Shown here piece after piece: positions 1 to 5,856 of a stretch of DNA of 7,684 nt (positions are counted from its first letter, which is position 1; every line of letters starts with the position of its first letter). Under the pieces are notes generated by a model. It was given only the letters and a program-made list of their open reading frames with translations, was not told the DNA's origin and did not search any database. This stretch comes from Methanosarcina sp. GTDB taxonomy: Archaea > Halobacteriota > Methanosarcinia > Methanosarcinales > Methanosarcinaceae. Location: assembly GCA_017883485.1 (NCBI GenBank), contig JADGNM010000114.1, forward strand, positions 1 through 7,684. The letters run 5' to 3'. Position numbers and translations under genes: made by a program.

Positions 1-100
1 TTTTTGGCATGAACTGATATTTTGAACGGATTGATCTTACTTTGAGAAGTGCCTATCAAATTAGAATGCCGATTTTCGGAGCTAATTTGAGAGCCTTTTT

Positions 101-155
101 CAGCTGAGTGATAGTTGTCTAAGTTCCCGCAGAGACGTCTTAAATCACTCAGCTG
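101..155. repeat. 12-bp perfect inverted repeat (hairpin 1)
   Basis: CAGCTGAGTGAT at 101-112 is the exact reverse complement of 144-155, leaving a 31-base loop. Inside the loop, TAAG (120-123) could pair with CTTA (139-142). A perfect 12-bp arm at this spacing is unlikely by chance in so short a region. Possible roles are an RNA hairpin or a paired protein-binding site. Confidence 0.75.
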
Positions 156-164
156 GATAAAGAT

Positions 165-230
165 ATAAAACAATATATCATTATTTAATCAAATATATAA
201 AAGTAACTGATAATTGATTTATTGTTTTAT
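165..230. repeat. 16-bp inverted repeat with one mismatch (hairpin 2)
   Basis: Bases 165-180 (ATAAAACAATATATCA) pair with 215-230 at 15 of 16 positions; the one mismatch is 176 against 219. The loop is 34 bases. The arms are very AT-rich, so chance is more likely here than for the neighbouring repeats, but the length is notable. It starts 9 bases after hairpin 1 ends. Confidence 0.65.
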
Positions 231-254
231 TCATTGAGTGGACAGGTTAAAACG

Positions 255-289
255 AAGTTAACACTTTAGACAAAGTGTTAACTTTTTTG
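255..289 (+). terminator. Stem-loop followed by T6, terminator-like
   Basis: AAGTTAACACTTT (255-267) and its exact complement (272-284) form a perfect 13-bp stem with the tetraloop AGAC (268-271). Six T's (283-288) overlap and follow the 3' arm. On the plus strand this has the form of an intrinsic terminator; on the minus strand the T-tract is interrupted. It could end a transcript entering from the left of the window or a small RNA made from about 100-285. The same symmetry could also be a recombinase core site, since 11-bp outer arms then flank an 8-base spacer and a recombinase gene lies 90 bases away. Confidence 0.55.
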
Positions 290-377
290 TACAATTTTTA
301 CTATAGGTGTTCTGTTTTCTGTGGTTTGTACACTCCGAAAGTTAACATTTAAGAGTTATTGTTACCTTTTATATTGA

Positions 378-668
378 ATGAAATATTCAAAGGAATGGCT
401 AACTGTGCAGGAGATTAAGAAACTCCTTTCGCTGCCGAATCTTAGCGAGAAGTATGAGATATGGATTCTCTTGTTGTATACACCGGCTCTCAGGGTCACA
501 GAGGCTTTGAATGTACGGGTTCGAGATCTTAACTTTGACAGGAAGGAAATTCTGGTCGTAGGAGGCAAGAAGAGAGAGGCAAACGACATAGAGCCCGTTC
601 CTTGCAACCTGCGGGTACTCCGGGCGGTTCCGTTGCAAAAAAATTATGAAAAGGATTTACTGAAATAA
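378..668 (+). pseudogene. Truncated tyrosine recombinase (integrase, XerC/D-like)
   Basis: This encodes the first part of the catalytic domain of a tyrosine site-specific recombinase, a family that breaks and rejoins DNA through a tyrosine. Residues 34-45 (YTPALRVTEALN) match the box around the first catalytic arginine, here R39, and GGKKRE (62-67) sits where the beta-hairpin lysine is expected. The frame then ends after 96 residues, whereas full proteins continue with the HxxR box, a second His/Trp and the nucleophilic tyrosine. Homologous-looking sequence stops near residue 83 (base 626), exactly where an IS6-like end begins; residues 84-96 are translated insertion sequence. No Shine-Dalgarno precedes the ATG at 378. 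The fragment cannot be an active recombinase. A left-over DNA-binding role is possible but unsupported. Confidence 0.8.
626..639 (+). repeat. IS6-family-like left terminal repeat
   Basis: GGTTCCGTTGCAAA closely resembles the terminal inverted repeats known for IS6/IS26/IS240-type elements, which typically read GG-T/C-T/A-CTG-T/G-TGCAAA. It lies 70 bases upstream of an IS6-type transposase start, a normal distance for the family, and where the integrase reading frame loses its family resemblance. I could not find a convincing matching right end downstream, so the element is broken. Confidence 0.6.
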
Positions 669-695
669 TAGAAATTTAGTAGTTAGTTATATGTT

Positions 696-809
696 ATGCC
701 AGTAAATTCCTTTAAATGGAAGCATTATGAAGGGGAGATTATCCTATTGAATGTCAGATGGTACTTAAAATATTCATTAAGGTTCATGTCCAGAGACCTT
801 CCGCAGTAA
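696..809 (+). pseudogene. IS6-family transposase, N-terminal fragment
   Basis: The 37-residue frame starting at ATG 696 contains FKWKHYEGEIILLNVRWYLK, the characteristic N-terminus of IS6/IS240-type DDE transposases, whose members usually read F-K-x-R-H-x-x-x-x-I-I-L-x-x-V-R-W-Y. Family proteins are around 200-240 residues with a DDE catalytic core. Here similarity fades after residue 28, where RFMSRDLPQ replaces the expected YRDLxEM-type segment, and a TAA follows at 807. The catalytic core is not visible in the next 200 bases. With the terminal repeat at 626 this is the left end of a decayed insertion sequence that landed in the integrase gene. Confidence 0.75.
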
Positions 810-856
810 ATTTGATTTAAATCTTCTGACATATTTGTAAACACAAATCAACATCT

Positions 857-946
857 ATGGTCAAGAGGCTAAATACTGCAACTTTAGATGAGCTACAAAA
901 TGTTATTTGTTGCAGCAATTATAGGCGTGACTATAAGTACGCATAA
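857..946 (+). pseudogene. Short dead reading frame, possible transposase N-terminus
   Basis: ATG 857 opens a 29-codon frame (residues 1-20 MVKRLNTATLDELQNVICCS, ending YKYA) that stops at TAA 944. The same frame stays open upstream through several codons and, past the stop, reads KVLLFTLTHR before the next stop. The composition is protein-like, and the LDELQ segment suits a helix such as starts many HTH transposases, but I do not recognise the family. There is no Shine-Dalgarno. It could be debris of a second insertion sequence or chance. Confidence 0.25.
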
Positions 947-1015
947 AAAGTATTGCTCTTTACATTAACGCATCGCTAAAGGTACCTTTTGACTTCAGCA
1001 TCTTTGAGGGAAAAC

Positions 1016-2032
1016 ATGGGCACGGATATAGGTGGTCTGCTTCAGAAAAGAAAAGTTGAGCTTTCAGAGCTTTCAAACCAGGTGGTTGCTATTGATGCTT
1101 TTAACGCACTTCACCAGTTTTTGAGCATTATCCGCCAGCGGGACGGAAGTCCACTGGTAGATCCCATGGGAAGAACAACCTCCCATCTTTCAGGCCTGCT
1201 CTATAGAACAGCAAGCCTTGTTGAAGCAGGTATCAGGCCTATCTTCGTCTTTGACGGCAAGCCCCCTGACTTGAAATCCGAAATCCTCAACCACAGGAAA
1301 GAAGTAAGAGAATCTGCACGGGAAAAATGGGAAAATGCAAAGGTTGAAGGAGATCTTGAAGCTGCCTACAGATATGCACAGGCTTCCTCAAAGGTAAACC
1401 AGGAGATCGTTGAAGATTCGAAACATCTTCTTAGCATTATGGGGATCCCTTTTGTTCAGGCCCCCTGCGAAGGGGAAGCGCAGGCTGCACATATGGCTCT
1501 CAAAAAGGATGCCGACTGCGTTGCTTCTCAGGACTATGACTCCTTCCTTTTCGGAGCTCCGAAGGTTATCCGGAACCTTGCCTTCACAGGAAAGCGTAAA
1601 CTTCCTGGAAAGAATGCTTACATTGATGTCGAACCCGAAATTATAGAACTGGACGAAACTCTTGGGTCTCTTGGAATTGACAGAGAACAGCTTATAGATA
1701 TTGCGATCTGTGTAGGCACGGATTATAATAAAGGCCTGGAGAAAGTAGGCCCTAAAACAGCTCTCAAGCTCATTAAAAAATACGGCAATATCCATGCCGT
1801 GCTCCGCGAGAAAGGGATCGAAATCGAAGCTGTGGACACGATAAGAGAACTCTTTATACATCCTGAGGTATCGGATGATTACGAGGTAAAATGGAACAAA
1901 CCTGATTCAGAGAAGCTTGTCGGATTCCTCAGTGACAATCACGGTTTTTCGGTTGATAGGGTGGAAAAAGCTGCAGAACGACTTAAAGCCGCTTCAGGAG
2001 CAAAACAGAAAACTCTCGACAAGTGGTTTTAA
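1016..2032 (+). CDS. fen: Flap endonuclease 1 (FEN-1)
   Basis: The 338-residue protein is a structure-specific nuclease that removes 5' flaps during Okazaki fragment maturation and base excision repair, working with PCNA. Visible family features are the N-terminal domain with acidic D27 and D80, the internal domain with E152 and E154 (CEGEAQAAH), D173 and D175 ([10 protein letters not shown]) and D236 (VGTDYNKG); all seven metal ligands fall at the positions of the Pyrococcus enzyme. A helix-hairpin-helix around 234-252 ([14 protein letters not shown]) binds the downstream duplex. The C-terminus QKTLDKWF (331-338) is a PCNA-interacting PIP box. I chose ATG 1016 because GAGGG lies five bases upstream and FEN-1 proteins start M-G-x-D; a TTG at 989 would add nine residues. 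A weak TATA-like CATAAAAAG at about 942-950 could be its promoter. The gene is intact, TAA stop. Confidence 0.97.
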   Translation: MGTDIGGLLQKRKVELSELSNQVVAIDAFNALHQFLSIIRQRDGSPLVDPMGRTTSHLSGLLYRTASLVEAGIRPIFVFDGKPPDLKSEILNHRKEVRESAREKWENAKVEGDLEAAYRYAQASSKVNQEIVEDSKHLLSIMGIPFVQAPCEGEAQAAHMALKKDADCVASQDYDSFLFGAPKVIRNLAFTGKRKLPGKNAYIDVEPEIIELDETLGSLGIDREQLIDIAICVGTDYNKGLEKVGPKTALKLIKKYGNIHAVLREKGIEIEAVDTIRELFIHPEVSDDYEVKWNKPDSEKLVGFLSDNHGFSVDRVEKAAERLKAASGAKQKTLDKWF

Positions 2033-2122
2033 AGAAATTTACTGATGCAGGTAAGGAGGCCTGGACTGGTATAAGCGTAACTCAGGACATCTCCAGAAAG
2101 GCATACAAATGCCCATACGCAT

Positions 2123-2711
2123 ATGGTTATGAATCCCGAGCTTTTTTCCACGGATAGAGGATTCTATGCAGTCAAGTGGTCCTTTGTAGGACTTGCGGCG
2201 ATAGCTCTTTTTTAGATCGATATTTACGGGGTTTCAGGAAGTGTAGCCCTTTTAGCCGATACAATCCATAATTTTGGAGATGCTGCAACTACAATTCCCC
2301 TGGGTCTTGCCTTTGTTCTGTCTCGGAAAAAGCCGAACAAACGTTTCACTTACGGCTACGGCAGAGCAGAAGATCTTGCAGGTTTGCTAATCTTCTTAAT
2401 TCTTTTTAGCTGCGATTTCAGCTTATGAATCTGTTTCCAGGCTTAATTCTCTGCAGTCCGTAGAATTTCCAGGAGCTGTGGCTGCAGCTTCTATTGAAGA
2501 AGGGCACGCAATTGCCGTGGAGGTGCGGCACAGGATGATACAATGCCTTAGCTACCTTTCAAACGTCGTCGTACTCGTTGATCCGTCCGGATCGGCTGGA
2601 AAGCATTTCTCAGGCTCTCTGAATACGAACACAGCAGTCTGCCTCCCCAACCCCACTAAATCTTCAGGGCTTTCAGGCTATAATCCGGAAATCTCTGCGC
2701 CTCTGTTTTAA
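2123..2711 (+). pseudogene. Decayed cation diffusion facilitator (CDF) transporter
   Basis: CDF proteins export Zn2+ and similar ions across the membrane in exchange for protons. From ATG 2123 the frame gives an N-terminus and first helix, then an amber TAG at 2213. Without a break in frame it continues GSVALLADTIHNFGDAATT, the second helix with its metal-binding HxxxD (HNFGD), and FTYGYGRAEDLAG, a loop motif of the family. At the T-run 2403-2407 the reading shifts frame; the first frame hits TGA at 2426, the other continues AYESVSRL. At about 2489 the helix-4 region joins directly to SIEEGHAIAVEVRH and LSNVVVLVDP, which belong to the C-terminal cytoplasmic domain. Helices 5-6 and the second metal site are missing. 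TAG, frameshift and deletion together make this a pseudogene. Residues after about 2600 do not resemble the family. The gene runs in the same direction as FEN-1, 90 bases downstream. Confidence 0.85.
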
Positions 2712-2738
2712 GCTTCGGGTAGTTTTCCCTGTTTTTAA

Positions 2739-4286
2739 TCACTCTTTTACTAGAAGTGATTTTCCTGTCATCTCTTGCGGCTTCGGGGTTCCGAGAAGTT
2801 CAAGAAGAGTCGGTGCAAGGTCACTAAGTTTCCCATTCTTAAGGGCTTTTACCTCATCGTTTCCGAAGTAAATGCACTTTACCGGACATGAAGTATGTGC
2901 AGTAAACGGCTCTCCTGTCTCTAAGTTTATCATCTGCTCGGCATTTCCGTGATCTGCAGTTATAAGTGCTATGCCTCCTTTTTCTTTTAGAGCCTCAACA
3001 ATCCTGCCCACGCATTTGTCTACAGCTTCTACCGCCTTTACTGCAGCTTCAAAAATTCCGGTGTGCCCGACCATATCCATATTTGCGAAGTTCAGGACAA
3101 TAACATCATACTTTCCCGATTGGATTCTCCTGATAACCTCATCCGTAACCTCATATGCGCTCATTTCAGGTTTGAGGTCGTAAGTAGCTATTTTCGGGGA
3201 GGGGATCAGGCAGCGGTCTTCACCTTCATAACACTTCTCCTGTCCACCGTTCAGGAAAAAGGTCACATGAGCGTATTTCTCGGTTTCGGCAATACGAAGC
3301 TGAATAAGCCCGTGTTTGCTAAGTATTTCTCCAAGTACATTTTCCAGCTCTTCCGCAGGAAAAGCGATGGGCAAATCAAGGGTTTCATCGTACCTGGCCA
3401 TGCAGACATAGTAAACCTTCGGATGCTTTTCCCTAACAAAACCATCGAAGTCCTCATTTACAAAAGCCCAGGTTAGCTGCCGTGCCCTGTCTGGCCGGAA
3501 ATTGAAGAAAATAACAGAATCGTTATCCTGTATTGTCGCCACAGGTTTTCCTTCGGAATCAGTGATTACAGTCGGTTTTACAAACTCATCGGTTTCTCCT
3601 CTACTATATGCTTCAGAGACTGCAGTCTCTGCATCAGGGGCTGTGTAAGGGGCGACTCCTCTTGTCAGGGCATCATAAGCAAGCTTTGTCCTGTCCCAGC
3701 GCTTGTCTCTGTCCATTGCGTAGTAGCGTCCTGATACCATCGAGATCTTAGCATTCCCATTTTCTTTACAAAACGCATCGAGTTCCTTTATGTCTTCAAG
3801 AGCGGCTTTAGGAGGTACGTCCCTCCCATCCAGAAAAGCATGTATATAAACTTTTCTTAGCCCCTTTTCCTGTGCAAGTTCGATAAGGGCATAAATGTGA
3901 GTCATGTAGCTATGAACGCCTCCGTAAGAGACAAGACCCATGAGGTGAAGACTTGAATCATTGGCTTTGACATTTGAAATTGCACTCAGAAAAGCCGGAT
4001 TTTTGAAAAAATCTCCGTTCCTGATAGAGAGGTTTATTCGGGTAAGGTCCTGATACACAATTCGTCCTGCCCCTATGTTCAGATGTCCAACTTCCGAGTT
4101 CCCCATCTGACCTTCCGGAAGGCCTACAGCCTCCCCGGAGGCTTCTAAAAAACACCAGGGGTATTCTTTCACCAGCCGGTCAAGGGTGGGAGTTCTGGCT
4201 GCCTTGATGGCATTTCCTTCTTCGGCTTCCCTGTAGCCCCAACCATCGAGGACCATGAGCATAAGAGGTCTTCTTGCCTGAGTCAT
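2739..4286 (-). CDS. gpmI: 2,3-bisphosphoglycerate-independent phosphoglycerate mutase
   Basis: The 515-residue enzyme interconverts 3- and 2-phosphoglycerate in glycolysis and gluconeogenesis in the cytoplasm, using two Mn2+ ions and a phosphoserine intermediate. All expected residues are visible: D14 (LDGWG), the nucleophile S64 (MGNSEVGH), the substrate loop [19 protein letters not shown]404 and H408 (MDMVGHTG), D445 and H446 (ADHGNAEQ) and H464 (AHTS). Length matches the bacterial-type family of about 510-520. I prefer ATG 4286, which gives [10 protein letters not shown] and is preceded by AGGTGGA about 11 bases upstream; an in-frame TTG at 4334 would add 16 unfamiliar residues. It converges on the CDF pseudogene, and its stop is 28 bases from the end of that frame. 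The carbonic anhydrase lies upstream on the same strand, but a 365-base gap argues against a tight operon. Confidence 0.97.
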   Translation of the reverse strand: MTQARRPLMLMVLDGWGYREAEEGNAIKAARTPTLDRLVKEYPWCFLEASGEAVGLPEGQMGNSEVGHLNIGAGRIVYQDLTRINLSIRNGDFFKNPAFLSAISNVKANDSSLHLMGLVSYGGVHSYMTHIYALIELAQEKGLRKVYIHAFLDGRDVPPKAALEDIKELDAFCKENGNAKISMVSGRYYAMDRDKRWDRTKLAYDALTRGVAPYTAPDAETAVSEAYSRGETDEFVKPTVITDSEGKPVATIQDNDSVIFFNFRPDRARQLTWAFVNEDFDGFVREKHPKVYYVCMARYDETLDLPIAFPAEELENVLGEILSKHGLIQLRIAETEKYAHVTFFLNGGQEKCYEGEDRCLIPSPKIATYDLKPEMSAYEVTDEVIRRIQSGKYDVIVLNFANMDMVGHTGIFEAAVKAVEAVDKCVGRIVEALKEKGGIALITADHGNAEQMINLETGEPFTAHTSCPVKCIYFGNDEVKALKNGKLSDLAPTLLELLGTPKPQEMTGKSLLVKE

Positions 4287-4350
4287 AATACGAAAATTCC
4301 ACCTGTTTACAAATAGCTTGTTATAAGATTCCAAAATAGCTGTTATGGAT

Positions 4351-4390
4351 TTTATACTAGATCTCTATGATTAGCTTAGATATTTATAAT
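4351..4390 (-). promoter_or_regulatory. Candidate gpmI promoter (two TATA-like boxes)
   Basis: On the minus strand ATTATAAATA (4390-4381) and TATAAAAT (4358-4351) both resemble archaeal TATA boxes. Starts about 25 bases downstream would give leaders of roughly 70 or 40 bases before ATG 4286. I cannot tell which is used; no clear BRE separates them. Confidence 0.4.
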
Positions 4391-4423
4391 GTGTTGAAAA
4401 TATCCCTGTCTTTTATTGCAAAG

Positions 4424-4437
4424 GGACTTACGCGGTT
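4424..4437 (+). repeat. IS-end-like motif copy A (GGACTTACGCGGTT)
   Basis: This 14-mer matches the reverse complement of 5857-5870 at 13 of 14 positions, and the two copies point towards each other around the carbonic anhydrase. ACTTACGC-type ends are a form I associate with insertion sequences in several genomes, but no transposase lies nearby and I cannot assign a family. Confidence 0.45.
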
Positions 4438-4501
4438 GCGTGCCATAGCTATGCTGTCGATTGCTGGCATAGCCAAACGACATGATGTTCTTCGAACAGA
4501 A

Positions 4502-4516
4502 GGAAAAAAAGAAAAT
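4502..4516 (-). terminator. T-tract, possible carbonic anhydrase terminator
   Basis: The minus strand reads TTTTC followed by seven T's across this stretch, about 140 bases past the carbonic anhydrase stop and 50 past the end of the duplicated tail. Archaeal RNA polymerase stops at such U-rich tracts without needing a hairpin. Another six-T tract lies nearby, but on the opposite strand (4539-4544). Confidence 0.35.
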
Positions 4517-4565
4517 ACGTGAAAGTGTTGGAAAGTACTTTTTTGTCAAATAAAAGGCAGATAAA

Positions 4566-4651
4566 TTAACGGCTGCCGCAAGTCCTGCATTTCAAGCCGT
4601 AGCTTGCAGCAAACTCCCTTAGTATATCGCTGTTCCCTACGACCAATGCAA
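4566..4651 (-). pseudogene. Duplicated 3' tail of the carbonic anhydrase gene
   Basis: Beyond the carbonic anhydrase TGA, the minus strand contains a second GAGTTTGC-type block (4617-4599) that matches the gene's own 4688-4670 at 17 of 19 bases and encodes the same residues EFAASY. It continues GLKCRTCGSR to a TAA at 4568-4566. Before the block the frame reads VVGNSDILR, loosely like VVKVNK in the gene. This is either a diverged tandem duplication or the true C-terminus lost by frameshift: one extra base in the G4 run at 4667-4670 would fuse the gene to this tail, giving about 213 residues. Confidence 0.5.
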
Positions 4652-5206
4652 TCAAAGGCGCGTACTGGGGTAGCTGGCGGCAAACTCCTTGTTTACCTTG
4701 ACCACCTCTTCATTGAAGTGCTTGAGATTGTCCGGAATAGGTCCAAGTGCATCGGCCTTATCCTGCGTATCCACCAGAGTGGCCGGTGGTACAAACTTCC
4801 CATCAGCAAGCTTCACGCCTATGACTACAGCCCCATGGGCGACAAAGCACTTCTCGCCGAGAGTGGATGCATGCACCACCGCGTTGAAGCCCACAAAGCT
4901 ATCATTACCGATCTTCATGGGGCCGTGAACTACAGCCCCATGGGCTATTGAGACGCGCTTTCCCAGCTCAATAGAGCTGTCTTCAAGGCCGTGAAAAACT
5001 ACGCCATCCTGGATATTGCATTCGTCGCCTATGATGATAGGGTGTGCCTCATCTGCCCTGAGCGAGACCACGGGCGCGACGTATACTCTATCCCCTATCC
5101 TCACATCCCCTATCAGTACGGCTGAGTCGTCCACGTAAGCTGTTGCTGATACTGCCGGCATGCGCTGTGTGCTGTTCCATGAAGTTTTTGGGTTGATCTT
5201 TAGCAT
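4652..5206 (-). CDS. Gamma-class carbonic anhydrase (CamH type)
   Basis: The 184-residue protein is a left-handed beta-helix enzyme that interconverts CO2 and bicarbonate, probably as a trimer in the cytoplasm, as there is no signal peptide. Hexapeptide-type repeats fill residues 19-145. Expected active-site residues are R50, D52, E53 (LRADE), N64, Q66, D67 (NIQDG) and the metal ligands H72 (VVFH), H89 (SIAH) and H94 (VVHGP). Compared with Cam of M. thermophila the offset changes from 9 to 28 between H72 and H89, so the 19-residue acidic loop with the proton-shuttle glutamate is missing, as in CamH. The ATG at 5206 has GAGGT nine bases upstream. E53 is retained. The family also contains acyltransferase-like and complex I-associated relatives, so activity is inferred. 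The C-terminus PSTRL may be altered; see the duplicated tail downstream. Confidence 0.9.
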   Translation of the reverse strand: MLKINPKTSWNSTQRMPAVSATAYVDDSAVLIGDVRIGDRVYVAPVVSLRADEAHPIIIGDECNIQDGVVFHGLEDSSIELGKRVSIAHGAVVHGPMKIGNDSFVGFNAVVHASTLGEKCFVAHGAVVIGVKLADGKFVPPATLVDTQDKADALGPIPDNLKHFNEEVVKVNKEFAASYPSTRL

Positions 5207-5435
5207 ATTAGCACTACCTCTTCTGTTACTTAGTATTCTACTTAATAGAGATCGCCATAGATGGTGATTTCCATGGAAAAGGATTCTCTATCATCGATTG
5301 TTAAGGATAGTAATATTTCTTTTGCTACATCCTGTGATTAATTGTAAGGTTTAGATTCTGCTTCGAGCCTGTTAAATCTGTCAACAATAATATATCAAAT
5401 ATTATAATGAATAATTCTGATAAATTACCGCCAAA

Positions 5436-5443
5436 TTTAAATA
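5436..5443 (+). promoter_or_regulatory. Strong TATA-like box without an obvious gene
   Basis: TTTAAATA, preceded by CCGCCAAA that could serve as a BRE, is one of the best archaeal promoter matches in the window. A start near 5462-5468 would lead into GGAGGG-type sequence and a nine-codon frame ATG 5492 with GAAGGT almost touching it, then the broken frame. The next intact gene starts 490 bases away. The box is nearly palindromic, so it could also serve the carbonic anhydrase on the other strand with a leader of about 200 bases. Confidence 0.4.
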
Positions 5444-5484
5444 GGGAGGGACAAGAGTAGATTAAAACCATTATATAATCATTA

Positions 5485-5634
5485 GAAGGTAATGGAGGGA
5501 TTATTGAAGAAAAGTTAAACTAAATCGCACAGGTCTTCGAGGAATACAGGTAATTATTCAGCCTGGGCAAAACAACGCCAGTAGCAATCGTTATAAGGTC
5601 TTGTGAGCAAGCTTGTGTGAATTGTTATTCTTAA
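5485..5634 (+). pseudogene. Stop-interrupted protein-like frame, unrecognised
   Basis: One frame reads IIEEKLN, TAA (5521), IAQVFEEYR, TAA (5551), then LFSLGKTTPVAIVIRSCEQ and further residues to TAA 5632. The segments between stops look like soluble protein (amphipathic EEKLN-x-IAQVFEEYR, beta-like PVAIVI), and the gap lies behind a good promoter, so a dead gene is possible. I do not recognise it, and a frame with two TAA stops in AT-rich DNA may also be chance. Confidence 0.2.
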
Positions 5635-5763
5635 ATTACGGCTATTGGTTTTGTTTTTTCTTCTTTTATTGACTGGTATTTGCACTCATATAATCCACTA
5701 AAATCGATATCAATATACTAATTCTGGATAGGCTGAACGGTTACAAGTAAAGATCAATATAGG

Positions 5764-5775
5764 CTTACGCGCTTG
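5764..5775 (+). repeat. IS-end-like motif copy B (CTTACGCGCTTG)
   Basis: This matches copy A (4427-4438, CTTACGCGGTTG) at 11 of 12 bases in the same orientation. It lies about 90 bases before copy C. It is the weakest of the four copies. Confidence 0.3.
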
Positions 5776-5856
5776 AGGCACAAATCAGTAAAATAAACAT
5801 TGTACTTAAATTCACATTTTAGACGGTCAAAGGCTTAATATCATTTATCTCAGTTC

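Larger units (their letters stand above)
1..377. other. AT-rich gene-free leader region
   Basis: I see no convincing coding region, tRNA or rRNA in these bases. The region is AT-rich and holds three inverted repeats in a row, at 101-155, 165-230 and 255-284, listed separately. The octamer AAGTTAAC occurs at 255-262 and 339-346 and, inverted, at 277-284. The stretch lies directly upstream of a truncated site-specific recombinase, so it may be part of an old integrated element, or it may hold a structured RNA. Both readings are inference. Confidence 0.6.
4287..4651. other. 365-base gap between carbonic anhydrase and gpmI
   Basis: Reading on the minus strand from the carbonic anhydrase stop, the gap holds a second copy of that gene's last codons (4566-4651), T-rich tracts (4502-4516), a small hairpin TGTTC/GAACA at 4486-4498, a 7-bp inverted repeat GCTATGC/GCATAGC (4448-4454, 4467-4473), an IS-end-like motif (4424-4437) and two TATA-like boxes for gpmI. 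There is no intact gene. Confidence 0.6.

Noticed and set aside
989..1015. TTG start that would extend FEN-1 by nine residues
   Set aside because: GAGGG lies at the right distance for ATG 1016, and the family begins M-G-x-D; a blocked N-terminus would disturb the active site.
1388..1861. 157-codon minus-strand frame inside FEN-1
   Set aside because: It lies antisense to catalytic residues of an intact gene and shows no recognisable protein features; a shadow of FEN-1 codon use.
3063..3476. 137-codon plus-strand frame inside gpmI
   Set aside because: It is antisense to conserved iPGM motifs and has no ribosome site or family resemblance.
4287..4334. TTG start that would extend gpmI by 16 residues
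   Set aside because: The extra residues do not resemble the family, and ATG 4286 has its own AGGTGG-type ribosome site and gives the usual length.
4441..4475. Inverted repeat GCTATGC/GCATAGC as terminator or operator
   Set aside because: Arms are only 7 bp with a 12-base loop, and no T-tract follows on either strand.
4604..4951. 115-codon plus-strand frame over the carbonic anhydrase
   Set aside because: It contains repeated YSPMG produced by the antisense of hexapeptide-repeat codons, so it is a shadow.
5524..5606. Alternative plus-strand frame with GLRGIQVIIQPGQNN
   Set aside because: It overlaps the other broken frame, has no start codon or ribosome site and is only about 30 codons between stops.
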